A stretch of DNA of 25,069 bases, taken from Aurantimonas sp036252795. Lineage in GTDB: Bacteria > Pseudomonadota > Alphaproteobacteria > Rhizobiales > Rhizobiaceae. The notes below the pieces were generated by a model, which ran no database searches, had not been told where the DNA came from, and saw nothing but the letters and a program-made list of their open reading frames with translations. Location of the stretch: NCBI GenBank assembly GCA_036252795.1, contig DASYHY010000009.1:1-25069 (forward strand), given 5' to 3'. Shown piece by piece: positions 6,925-14,975 of the stretch (its first letter is position 1; every line of letters begins with the position of its first letter). The position numbers and the translations under genes were made by a program.

Positions 6925-9036
6925 TCAGCGGAACATGAGGTCGTGCAGCAGTTCCGGGACGGCTTGAAGCCGCCGCACGAGCTGCTTGAGGTCCTTCTGC
7001 TGGTCTTTCGCCAGCGCCGCGACCTCGACACGATGGGAAGCCGGAATGCCCGCGTAGATGTCGCGCGTCTGCTGGTCGAGTGCCAGGCGCAGCAGCAGAT
7101 CGTGGCCTTCCGCCATCGCCAGCATGTCCTGCGCGCCGCCGATGCTGCGCGCCATCAGCCCCTCCAGCCGATCGCGCGTGCTCGCCGCCCGGACCCCGTG
7201 GCGGATCGCCAGCGTCCGCGCCGCCGCGACGATCGGGAAAAGCCCGTGCTTCTTGATGTCGAAGCGGCCCTCGTCGAGCTGGATACCGCCGAACAACGTG
7301 AACGGGTTGCCCGCGGCGATCTGCTCGCCGAGCAGCTTGGCGAAGGCCGGCTCGGCCTGGCCGCGTGCGAAGGCATGGTCGAGGAAGGCGGTCCCCAGCG
7401 CCAGGTCACCGTGGACCGGCCGGAGGTCGAAGACGATGTCGACGTTGAGAAGGTCCTCCGGCCGCGAACGCCGGACCCACTGCTCCACGCGCATGTTCCA
7501 GGTCTCCAGACTGCCCCGGAACGCGGCGTTCCGCGCCATGACCCCGCCCCGGCAGTACGGCACGCCGGCAGCGTCCAGCATGGCGGCGAGCCGCTCTCCG
7601 AAATCGGCGAACCAGCGATCCTCCGGCCCGTCCGGATCGCCCTTCGCGAAGATCACGGCATTGTCCTGATCCGGCGCAAGCAGGCTTTCGCCGCGGCCGC
7701 CCGAGCCGAGGATGAGCACCGCATAGGGCGACGGCGGCGCACCGGTCCCGTCGGCGACCATCGCCTGCTCCGCCAGCACGGCCGCGCGGCGCGTCAGCGC
7801 GCAAAGTTCCTCGCTGACGATCGAGGCAACGGTGCGGGCGGCGATCTCCTCCCCGAGAAGCGAGCGCGCCACGCCCGGCAGCGTCGCCCATTCAGCGGCC
7901 AGCGCGGCAGCGTCGGGCGCATCCTCGATGGCGTCGTCGAGCTTGATCGCCGAGCCCGCGCGCAGGCGCAGCAGATCGCGCGCCGACAGCATCCCGACGA
8001 GGCGACCCTCCTCGCTGCGAACGGCCAGATGGCGCAGTCCGAGCCGGTCCATCCGCCCGATCGCCCGGTACGCGAAGGCGGCCTCGCGCACGCTCGCCAG
8101 CGGCCGTGAGGCGATCGTGCCGACGGCCGAAGCCAGCGCGCCTTCCCGCTTGCCGGAAATGTGCCGCAGCATGTCCCGCTCGGTGACGATGCCGTAGACC
8201 TCCAGGGGCTCGCCGGGAACGCCGTGCTCGGAGACGAGGACCGAGCCGATCTTGCGCGCCACCATCAGGTCGAGGACCTGGCAGACGAGCTCGCCGGCCG
8301 CGACCACGACTGGCGGATGGCTCATGAGGCTGTCGACGCGATGGCGGTACGCATAGGGATCGACAGGCTGGAACGCCGGGGCGCGCGGCCGCGACACCGG
8401 CTCCACCCAGCCGGCGCGGTGCCCGGCCTCGAGCGCATGCGAGAGCGAGAGGCAAGCGGTCTCGGCCTCGCCCAGCGTCCGGATTCCCTGCTTGCGCAGC
8501 TCCGGTAGCAGCGCGACGAAGATTTCCCCTGCCGCAATGGCGTCCCCCAGTCCCGAATGCCGTCCTTCGACCTTCACGCCGAGCCAGTCGGCGATCATGT
8601 CCAGCGAATGCGTCGCCAGATGCGGGTTCACGACCGTGGCGAGCAGGCGGACGCAGAGGGAGCGGGGTTTCTCCCAGGAGATCTCCGCCCGCCGGCACTC
8701 GCGCTCGAGAACGGTGAGATCGAAGCCGATCGTATGGCCGACGAGAATGCGGTCGCCGACGAAGTGCTGCAGTCTTGCCCACGCCTCCGGAAACGCCGCC
8801 GCGCCTTGGACGTCCGCGTCGGTGATCCCGTGGATCCGCGTCGACGCGGGCGGGATCGGCTCGCCCGAATCGACGAGCAGATCGAGCCGATCGGCCGGCA
8901 CCACCACGCCGCGTTCGAGGCCCACCGCCCCGATCTGCACGATCCGGGCCTTGCCGGCATCGGGACCGGTGGTCTCGGTATCCACTGCAGCGGCCGCGAT
9001 CGCGATCAGGGGCGTCGCGGCGGTGATCGTCTTCAT
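6925..9036 (-). CDS. DnaQ-like exonuclease + CBS pair + DUF294 nucleotidyltransferase-like fusion
   Basis: 703 residues with three modules. Residues 12-180 are a DEDDh 3'-5' exonuclease: DTETTG (Asp19, Glu21), HTIGFD (Asp106) and HSGLGD (His160, Asp165). Residues about 235-360 are a tandem CBS pair (MSHPPVVV...YGIVTERDML; RPLASV...LVGMLSARDLL), a module that often binds adenine nucleotides. Residues about 385-700 are DUF294 with its C-terminal substrate-binding-like domain. The nucleotidyltransferase loop GSGGRGESLLAPDQDNAVIF (444-463) has Asp456/Asp458, and NVDIVFDLRPVHGD (531-544) offers a third acid. All catalytic residues look intact. Related CBS-DUF294 and DnaQ-like genes occur near DUF4212/acetate symporter genes in other Proteobacteria, from my recollection of such neighbourhoods. 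A regulatory role in carboxylate uptake or C2 metabolism is inferred. ATG start, with AAGGCGG upstream. Confidence 0.88.
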   Translation of the reverse strand: MKTITAATPLIAIAAAAVDTETTGPDAGKARIVQIGAVGLERGVVVPADRLDLLVDSGEPIPPASTRIHGITDADVQGAAAFPEAWARLQHFVGDRILVGHTIGFDLTVLERECRRAEISWEKPRSLCVRLLATVVNPHLATHSLDMIADWLGVKVEGRHSGLGDAIAAGEIFVALLPELRKQGIRTLGEAETACLSLSHALEAGHRAGWVEPVSRPRAPAFQPVDPYAYRHRVDSLMSHPPVVVAAGELVCQVLDLMVARKIGSVLVSEHGVPGEPLEVYGIVTERDMLRHISGKREGALASAVGTIASRPLASVREAAFAYRAIGRMDRLGLRHLAVRSEEGRLVGMLSARDLLRLRAGSAIKLDDAIEDAPDAAALAAEWATLPGVARSLLGEEIAARTVASIVSEELCALTRRAAVLAEQAMVADGTGAPPSPYAVLILGSGGRGESLLAPDQDNAVIFAKGDPDGPEDRWFADFGERLAAMLDAAGVPYCRGGVMARNAAFRGSLETWNMRVEQWVRRSRPEDLLNVDIVFDLRPVHGDLALGTAFLDHAFARGQAEPAFAKLLGEQIAAGNPFTLFGGIQLDEGRFDIKKHGLFPIVAAARTLAIRHGVRAASTRDRLEGLMARSIGGAQDMLAMAEGHDLLLRLALDQQTRDIYAGIPASHRVEVAALAKDQQKDLKQLVRRLQAVPELLHDLMFR

Positions 9037-9231
9037 GCCACCGCCTTTCGAAAATTGCGGCAGAGCCGGTTCCGTATGCGCCTCGTCCCCGGCAGCAAGT
9101 CTTGGAGCACCTGCCGTTCCATCATGGTCGCCGGCCGCCGGCAGGATGCGGCAACGGGAGCGGCGCCGTCTTGACCTGGCGCAAAGCGGTCTGAGGAATC
9201 CGGCTCGTCTCGTCCTCGGCTCCCGCGCCGG

Positions 9232-9675
9232 CTAAGTGTCTGTGTCGCGTCCGAGCAGTTCCAGCGTCGCCTTGTCGGCCTGGCCGTTGAAGAAGCGGTC
9301 CAGCGCCCGCCGGAACAGGCTGTTCGCTTCTGCTTCCGCCTCTGCGAACAGCGTCATCGATGAGTGGAACTTCAGATCGTCGGGCGAACCGAAGATGGCG
9401 TGCGCCGATCGGTCAGGGACGCCGAGCACCGTCTCGGTGCAGCGCCTGAGGCGCGGCCCCAGCACCGCGTGATCGAGGAATTCACGCGCTTCGTCGAGCG
9501 AGGCGAGAGCGTAGAACTGCGCCGTCGGCGAGCGGCCGAGACCGCGCAATTGCGGGAAGACGAACCACATCCAGTGGCTGCGCTTCCGGCCGGCCGCGAG
9601 CTCCGACAGGACGGTTGCCATGACCGGGTCCTGCGCGGCGACGAACCGGTCGAGATCGGGAGATGCGCCTTCCAT
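9232..9675 (-). CDS. DUF1810 family protein
   Basis: 147 residues from the ATG at 9675, which has AAGGAG 7 nt upstream; the longer open frame upstream is antisense to exonuclease III and is discarded. The DUF1810 signature is complete: DRFVAAQ near the N-terminus, then GRKRSHWMWFVFPQLRGLG, then YALASLDEAREFLDHAVLGPRL, and FGSPDDLKFHSSMTLF. The length is normal for the family, which is small, soluble and of unknown function. Its start codon is one base after the exonuclease III stop, so translation should be coupled. It is the last gene of the hyi-xth-DUF1810 unit. Confidence 0.87.
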   Translation of the reverse strand: MEGASPDLDRFVAAQDPVMATVLSELAAGRKRSHWMWFVFPQLRGLGRSPTAQFYALASLDEAREFLDHAVLGPRLRRCTETVLGVPDRSAHAIFGSPDDLKFHSSMTLFAEAEAEANSLFRRALDRFFNGQADKATLELLGRDTDT

Positions 9676-9676
9676 G

Positions 9677-10492
9677 TCAGGTCTCCTTCTTGGGGCTTCG
9701 GCGCCGTTTCGGGGCGGGAGCGTCGGCCAGCTCGATCCAGGCCGGGGCGTGGTCGCTCGCCTTCTCCCATCCCCGCACCTCCCGGTCGACACCGGCGGCG
9801 GCCAGTCGCGGGGCGATCCCCGGGCTGAGCAGCAGATGGTCGAGGCGCAGGCCGGCATTGCGGCCGTAGGCGTTCCGCAGATAGTCCCAGAACGTGTAGA
9901 TCACCGCGTCCGGATGCGTGGCCCGCAGCGCGTCCAGCCAGCCCTGGTCGAGAAGCCCCGCATAGGCTTCACGCACCTCCGGCCGGAACAGCGCGTCGTC
10001 CAGCCATCGCTCCGGCTTGTAGACGTCGAGGTCGGTCGGCATGACGTTGTAGTCCCCGGCCAGCACCACCGGCGCGCCGGTCCCGATCAGCATGGCGGCG
10101 TGATCGGCGAGGCGCTGGAACCACCTCAGCTTGTAGTCGAATTTCGGCCCCGGTGCTGGGTTGCCGTTGGGCAAATAGAGGCAGCCGATCACGACGCCCC
10201 GCACCGCCGCCTCGATGTAGCGGCTCTGCTCGTCCGCGTCCTCGCCCGGCAGCCCCCGCCGCGTCTCCAGCGGTTCGACCCCGCGCGCCAGGATCGCAAC
10301 GCCGTTCCAGTTGCGCTGCCCGTGCCAGATGGCGCCATAGCCGGCTTTCTCGATGGCGGTGGCCGGGAACTTGCCGTCCGGCGCCTTCAACTCCTGCAGG
10401 CAGACGACGTCCGGCTTGGTCTCCTCCAGCCAGCGCAGCAGCACGGCCAACCGCCCGTTGACGCCATTGACGTTGAAGGTCGCGATCCTCAC
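9677..10492 (-). CDS. xth: Exodeoxyribonuclease III (AP endonuclease, EEP family)
   Basis: 271 residues, the normal length for bacterial ExoIII. The catalytic set of the endonuclease/exonuclease/phosphatase fold is complete: Asn7 (FNVNG), Glu34 (LQELK), Tyr106 (YLPNGNP), Asp147/Asn149 (AGDYNV), Asp218 (RLDHLL) and Asp247-His248 (SDH). The enzyme cleaves DNA 5' of abasic sites and removes 3'-blocking groups in base excision repair. It ends in a short basic tail (KRRRSPKK). The start is GTG, 11 nt after the isomerase stop, without an obvious Shine-Dalgarno, which fits translational coupling. Alphaproteobacteria often carry more than one xth paralogue, so this need not be the only one. Confidence 0.93.
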   Translation of the reverse strand: MRIATFNVNGVNGRLAVLLRWLEETKPDVVCLQELKAPDGKFPATAIEKAGYGAIWHGQRNWNGVAILARGVEPLETRRGLPGEDADEQSRYIEAAVRGVVIGCLYLPNGNPAPGPKFDYKLRWFQRLADHAAMLIGTGAPVVLAGDYNVMPTDLDVYKPERWLDDALFRPEVREAYAGLLDQGWLDALRATHPDAVIYTFWDYLRNAYGRNAGLRLDHLLLSPGIAPRLAAAGVDREVRGWEKASDHAPAWIELADAPAPKRRRSPKKET

Positions 10493-10503
10493 GGGCGGCG
10501 CCG

Positions 10504-11274
10504 TCAGGCCTTCCGCATCCGCGCGAGCCAGCCGATCCCCTCGTCGGTGCCGGCGCGCGGCCGGTACTCGGCCCCGATGAAGCCGTCATAGCCGAGCGCC
10601 TCGATCTGGGGCAGCAGCCAGTCATAGGCGATCTCGCCCTCGTCCGGCTCGGCCCGCGACGGCGCCGCCGCGATCTGCACGTGGCCGATCAGCGCAAGGT
10701 GCGTCTCGAAGCGGCGCAGCAGGTCCCCCTGCGTGATCTGGGTGTGGTAGCAGTCGAACATGATCTTCAGCTCCGGCCGGCCGAGACGTTCGACGATCGC
10801 GGCGGCGTTCTCGATGCCGAGCAGGAAGTAGCCGGGCGCGTCGCGGTGGTTCAGCGGCTCGATCAGCACGGTCATCCGAAGGTCCGCGGCGCGGTCGCAG
10901 GCATAGAGCAGATTGGCGTCGAAGGTGGCCGCGGCGCCCTCCACCCCTTGCGACTTCCCAGCCATGACGTGGACTGCGGAGGCGCCGATTGCGGCACCAT
11001 AGTCGAATGCCTCGTCGATCGCGGCGCGCGCCTCGGCCTCGCGGCCGGGCAGCGCGGCAAGCCCGAAATCGCTGTCGTCGGGCCCTTTGCGCGTGTTGAT
11101 GCCGAGCATCGGCAGCCCGGTCTCCGCAAGCGCCGCCCGCACCGCGCTGACATCCTGGTCGTAAGGCCAGTGGCACTCGACCGCCGCAAAACCCGCGCGG
11201 TGGGCGCTGCGGATCGCATCCGGCAGGTCCATGCCGGTCCACAGGAATCCAAGATTGGCGGAAAAGCGCGGCAT
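10504..11274 (-). CDS. hyi: Hydroxypyruvate isomerase
   Basis: 256 residues, typical for Hyi, an AP-endonuclease-2-like TIM barrel. It interconverts hydroxypyruvate and tartronate semialdehyde in glyoxylate/glycerate metabolism. Metal ligands and catalytic acids align with E. coli Hyi at a constant offset of -4: Glu139 (LIEPLNH), Asp174 (MFDCYH), Gln200 (HVQIA) and Glu236 (GAEYRP). Typical motifs FSANLGFLW and ECHWPYDQD are also present. The ATG at 11274 has GGAG 9 nt upstream and matches the family's N-terminus; the longer open frame adds 25 unrelated residues. It is the first gene of a unit with xth and DUF1810. Other sugar isomerases of the same fold are the only serious alternative. Confidence 0.9.
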   Translation of the reverse strand: MPRFSANLGFLWTGMDLPDAIRSAHRAGFAAVECHWPYDQDVSAVRAALAETGLPMLGINTRKGPDDSDFGLAALPGREAEARAAIDEAFDYGAAIGASAVHVMAGKSQGVEGAAATFDANLLYACDRAADLRMTVLIEPLNHRDAPGYFLLGIENAAAIVERLGRPELKIMFDCYHTQITQGDLLRRFETHLALIGHVQIAAAPSRAEPDEGEIAYDWLLPQIEALGYDGFIGAEYRPRAGTDEGIGWLARMRKA

Positions 11275-11419
11275 CGGCGGGGCTCCAGGACGTGTAGCGG
11301 CCCCAAGGGACCGGTTGCCGGCATCGACGGCCGGCGGGCTCACGGGCATCTATAGGCGAAGCCGCAGCCCGAGTGGAGAGCAGGCGCCCGCCCCTTGCAG
11401 GGACTGCGCCCGGCGTGCT

Positions 11420-11447
11420 TTGGCATTCGCCCCATCCGGACTATCAT
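11420..11447 (+). promoter_or_regulatory. Sigma-70-like promoter for the dehydratase gene
   Basis: TTGGCA (11420-11425) and TATCAT (11442-11447), each 5/6 to consensus, are separated by 16 bp. Transcription would start near 11454, giving a leader of about 48 nt before the ATG at 11502. Prediction by eye. Confidence 0.5.
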
Positions 11448-11501
11448 GCGAACCGATGCGCCGGGCAGCGGACCGGCGGCGCGAACATGCGGAGACCATC
11501 C

Positions 11502-12494
11502 ATGACAGCCCCGGTTCTCAAAGCCGAACCAGGTGTCGGCCTGCCGGTCTTCGCCGACGTCGTCGCGGCCCGGCGGCGGCTCGACGGCATCGCGCATCGC
11601 ACGCCCGTGCTGACGTCCCGCTTTGCCGACGAGCGCGCCGGCGGCCAACTCTTCTTCAAGTGCGAGAACCTGCAGCGGGCCGGCGCCTTCAAGTTCCGCG
11701 GGGCCTACAACGCCATCGCCGCCCTGCCGATGGACGCGCGGCGGCGTGGCGTCATGGCCTACTCCTCCGGCAACCATGCCCAGGCGATCGCGCTGGCGAG
11801 CCGGCTGCTGGACGTCTCCGCGACGATCCTGATGCCGCTCGATTCGCCGGCGATGAAGATGGCCGCGACAAGCGGCTACGGCGCCGAAGTGGTCACCTAT
11901 GATCGCTATGCCGAGGACCGGGAGACGCTGGCCCGCGAACTCGCCGCCGAGCGCGGGCTGACGCTGATCCCGCCTTACGACCATTTCGAGGTCATCGCCG
12001 GCCAGGGCACGGCGGCCGCCGAACTGATCGACGAGACCGGGCCGCTCGACATGCTTCTCGTCTGCCTCGGCGGCGGCGGCCTCCTCTCCGGATCAGCGCT
12101 GGCGGCCGCGGCGCTGTCGCCCGGTTGTCAGGTGATCGGCGTCGAGCCGGAGGCGGGCGACGACGGGCGGCAGTCGCTGGCGAAGGGCGAGATCGTCACC
12201 ATTCCCGTGCCGCACTCGATCGCCGACGGCGCCCTGACCACCCATCTCGGCCATCTCACCTTCCCGATCATCCAGCGCCTGGCGAGTGGCATCGTCGCGG
12301 TGTCCGACGACGCGCTTGTCGAGGCGATGCGCTTCTTCGCCGAGCGGATGAAGCTCGTGGTCGAGCCGACCGGCTGCCTTGCCGCGGCCGCCGCCTTCAG
12401 CGGCGCGGTTTCCTGCAAGGGCCGCCGGGTCGGCGTGATCGTCAGCGGCGGCAATGTCGATCTGGCGAGCTACGGGCGCTTTCTCACCGGGTGA
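11502..12494 (+). CDS. threo-3-hydroxyaspartate / threonine dehydratase (PLP-dependent)
   Basis: 330 residues, fold-type II PLP enzyme. Lys64 in GAFKFRGAYN is the Schiff-base lysine, SSGNHAQAIA (88-97) is the substrate loop, and GGGGLLSG is the phosphate-binding loop. VEPEAGDDG, IADGA and FAERMKLVVEPTGC follow as expected. The overall pattern (ENLQRAGAFKFRGA, IPPYDHFEVIAGQGT) is closest to threo-3-hydroxyaspartate ammonia-lyase/serine racemase-type proteins rather than to biosynthetic IlvA. There is no C-terminal ACT domain, so no isoleucine feedback is expected. ATG chosen because GGAG lies 7 nt upstream. The exact amino-acid substrate (hydroxyaspartate, threonine or serine) cannot be settled by sequence alone. 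Confidence 0.86.
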   Translation: MTAPVLKAEPGVGLPVFADVVAARRRLDGIAHRTPVLTSRFADERAGGQLFFKCENLQRAGAFKFRGAYNAIAALPMDARRRGVMAYSSGNHAQAIALASRLLDVSATILMPLDSPAMKMAATSGYGAEVVTYDRYAEDRETLARELAAERGLTLIPPYDHFEVIAGQGTAAAELIDETGPLDMLLVCLGGGGLLSGSALAAAALSPGCQVIGVEPEAGDDGRQSLAKGEIVTIPVPHSIADGALTTHLGHLTFPIIQRLASGIVAVSDDALVEAMRFFAERMKLVVEPTGCLAAAAAFSGAVSCKGRRVGVIVSGGNVDLASYGRFLTG

Positions 12495-12498
12495 AGCG

Positions 12499-12514
12499 CC
12501 GGCGCGGGCGCCGG
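12499..12514 (+). terminator. Short GC hairpin after the dehydratase gene
   Basis: CCGGCG (12499-12504) and CGCCGG (12509-12514) with a 4-nt loop start 4 nt after the stop codon. No T-tract follows, so it is a weak candidate for an intrinsic terminator. Confidence 0.3.
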
Positions 12515-12585
12515 GTAAAGCAAGCGCGTCTGGCTGGTCGCATCGCGGCCACTCGCACGAGTGCCGCCGTTTCGAGGAGTGACGC

Positions 12586-13101
12586 ATGATGTCCGGACCT
12601 GCGGCGAAGACTCTGGCGGCCCTGGCCGTCGTCTGCCTTTCGCTCGGAGCGGCAGCAGCCCAGCAGGCATCGGTCTGCACCTCGTCCGTGCGGGGCAATC
12701 CCCCCCGCGAGTTGATCCGCTGTCCGGGAGGGCTGCTGATCGAGGCGGAAGCCGCTGCCGACATCACGGTCCGCGCCCCTTCCGCCGACGCCGTACCCAC
12801 CAGCGTCGCCCTGACCGGACACGCGGTTCTGATCGATCTGACGCCGCCCCGCAGCTTCCAGATCCTGACGCCGCACGCCATCGCCTCGGTGCGCGGCACC
12901 ATCTACGCCGTCGATGTCGAGGCCGGAACGACAGCGGTATTCGTTGCGCGCGGTCAGGTGCGGGTCTCGGCGCGTCAGGGCCCCGGCGCCGTCACGCTGG
13001 GACCTGGCGAGGGTGTCGATGTCCGCCCCGGAGAGCCGCTGGTCGTGCGACGCTGGCCGCAGGAACGCGTCGAGCGGCTCCTCGCCCGTTTCGGGCGATG
13101 A
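12586..13101 (+). CDS. Secreted FecR-domain protein
   Basis: 171 residues. The signal peptide is at residues 1-25 (hydrophobic core AALAVVCLSLGAAAA, cleavage probably before Gln26). Two cysteines, Cys31 and Cys46, may form a periplasmic disulfide. Residues about 75-150 match the FecR beta-rich domain: SFQILTPHAIASVRGTIYAVDV, then TAVFVARGQVRVSA and LGPGEGVDVRPGE. It lacks the cytoplasmic anti-sigma part of classical FecR, so it is a periplasmic FecR-like module. The ATG has GAGGAG 6 nt upstream. Its stop overlaps the start of the CHASE2 cyclase gene (ATGA), so the two should be translated together. A periplasmic partner for the CHASE2 sensor is the likely role. Confidence 0.85.
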   Translation: MMSGPAAKTLAALAVVCLSLGAAAAQQASVCTSSVRGNPPRELIRCPGGLLIEAEAAADITVRAPSADAVPTSVALTGHAVLIDLTPPRSFQILTPHAIASVRGTIYAVDVEAGTTAVFVARGQVRVSARQGPGAVTLGPGEGVDVRPGEPLVVRRWPQERVERLLARFGR

Positions 13102-14951
13102 GCAAGCGGCGGCCCGCCGGATTTGTCCTGTGGGGCGCCGCCGCCCTCCTTCTCGCCGCAGCCTGGTCCGGCTGGCTGGCCACCGTCCATCTGGCCGGCG
13201 AGCGCAGCCTCGTCGATCGGATCGAGGAACCGCTGGTCGATCTCCGTCTGGTCGTCGCGGGGCCGCTGCCGCCGCCCGCCGAGATCATCATCGTCGGCAT
13301 CGACGACGCGACGGTGGCGTCCGCAGGCGGCTACCCGCTGCCTCGCGACCGGCTTGCCATGCTCGTGCGGAACATCCAAGCCGCCGGCGCCCGCGCGCTT
13401 GCCATCGATCTCCTGCTTGTCGATGCGACGACGCCGCAGGACGACGCGGCATTGGCGGAGGCGCTGGCGACCATTCCGACCGTCCTTGCGGCTGCCGGCC
13501 GCTTCGAACGCGGAGCGGCGACAGGTTCCGTTCCTGCGACGGCAGACGAGTTGTGGCCCCTGCCCGTGCTCACCGCCGCGGCGTCCGTCGGCTTCGCCAA
13601 TGTCTCGACCGACGCGGCCGGCACGCCCCGCCACCTTCCCCTGGTCTTCGAGACCTCGCGCGGCCCGATCGCGGGCTTCGCGCTGCAGGCGGTCGGACTG
13701 TACGAGGGCACCGACCCGATACTCGGTCGCGAGGCCGTCACCACGGCCCGCTTCCGTGTCCCCTTGGATATCGGCTGGAATCTCCCGATGCGCATCCACG
13801 GTCCGACGGGCAGCATCGCGACGATCAGCGCCGCCGACGTACTGGCAGGGGACGGCGCTGCGCTCGCCGGACGGCTTGCCGTCCTCGGCGTCACGGCGAC
13901 CGCGGTGGGCGACACGTTCTCCACCCCGTTCGATCCGGTCACCCCGGCGTCGAGATCCTGGCGAACGGCATCGCGAACCTTCTGGATGGCACCGGCCTCC
14001 TGCGGGACGGCAGGATTCGCCGGGCCGACGCTGCGGCCGCGCTGGTCCTCGCCATCGGCGGTGTCGGACTGGTGTCCCTGCTGCCGCTCACCGCGGGGCT
14101 CGCTTCCGCGGCTGGCGCCCTGCTCCTATGGATCGCGGCCACCTTCGTGCTGTTCGATCAAGGTCTCTGGCTGAGCGCCGGACTGCCTGTCGCGGCCGCT
14201 CTGCCGCCGATCGGCGTTGCGGTCCTGGCGCGGCAGGTGCACGAGCGCCGCGTGACCCGGGGGCTGGAGGAGGCCGAGCGCGCGCTTCGCCGCTTCCAGC
14301 CTCCGGCGCTCGCCCGGCGCATCGGCCATGATCCGCAGTTCCTGCGCGAGCCGGTGGAGCAGCCCGCGGCGATCCTCTTCATCGACCTGTCCGGCTTCAC
14401 CACCCGAAGCGAGGAGATCGGCGGGCTCCGAACCCAGGGATTCCTCAAGGAATTCCACACCATCGTCGTCGAGGAAACGGCCGCCCGTGACGGCGTGGTG
14501 CTCAACTTCATGGGCGATGGCGCGATGGCCGTGTTCGGCGTGCCGGAGGCCGCGCCCGAAACCGCCTCGCAGGCGCTGGCGGCGGCCTTCGCCCTGGCCC
14601 GGCAGGTCGGGGCGTGGCTGCGAACGGCGGCCGGCGTATCCGATGGGATCGGCGTCCGTCTGGGCCTCCATTACGGGACGGTGGTTCTGTCGAGGCTTGG
14701 CCATGAGGCCCATCAGCAGATCACCGTCAGCGGCGACAACGTCAATGTCGCGAGCCGGCTCATGGAGGTGGCAAAGGTGAAGGGCGCGACTCTTGCGGTG
14801 TCGTCGGAGCTTCTCGACGCGCTGGAAGGACCCGGCCGGCTTCTGCGAACCCGACGCGGTGGAACTGGTCGAGATCCGCGGCAGACGGCAGCCGGTCACT
14901 GTCGCCCTCTGGCTTGGCCGACTCCGAACTTTTGAGGACGCGCACGTCTGA
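13098..14951 (+). pseudogene. CHASE2-domain class III adenylate/guanylate cyclase, two frameshifts
   Basis: The gene encodes about 617 residues if two single-base indels are corrected. Order: TM helix (8-31), periplasmic CHASE2 domain (about 40-285), two or three TM helices (nt about 14030-14245), cytoplasmic class III cyclase (nt about 14365-14830). The first frame stops making sense at codon 283 (nt 13944); the homologous text (GVEILANGIANLLDG) continues in the -1 frame. Near 14831-14840 a +1 shift is needed to reach the conserved tail (EPDAVELVEIRGRRQPVTV), which returns to the original frame and ends at TGA 14949-14951. Metal Asp residues are encoded at 14384-14386 and 14516-14518; transition-state Asn and Arg at 14744-14746 and 14756-14758. 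The substrate-selecting Lys position is Asn (14504-14506), and its partner is Thr. It may be a true pseudogene or a functional gene with sequence errors in GC runs. Confidence 0.8.
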
Positions 14952-14975
14952 CAGCGGTCGGCCGGACGTGAAGCG

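Noticed and set aside
6943..8109. 388-codon open frame on the plus strand
   Set aside because: It is antisense to the exonuclease/CBS/DUF294 gene, whose motifs are complete, so it is a shadow frame.
9037..9231. Inverted repeat CCTGCCG/CGGCAGG (9110-9116 and 9139-9145) as terminator or operator
   Set aside because: The arms are short with a 22-nt loop in very GC-rich DNA and no T-tract; this can arise by chance. Nothing else is seen in this gap.
10153..10591. Plus-strand frames opposite exonuclease III and hydroxypyruvate isomerase
   Set aside because: They cover active-site codons of two well-recognised enzymes on the minus strand and show no family features.
13930..13960. Programmed -1 ribosomal frameshift as the preferred explanation
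   Set aside because: There is no canonical X-XXY-YYZ heptamer, the Pro CCG-to-CCC slip needs a wobble mismatch, and a second opposite indel in the same gene makes sequence error or decay more likely.
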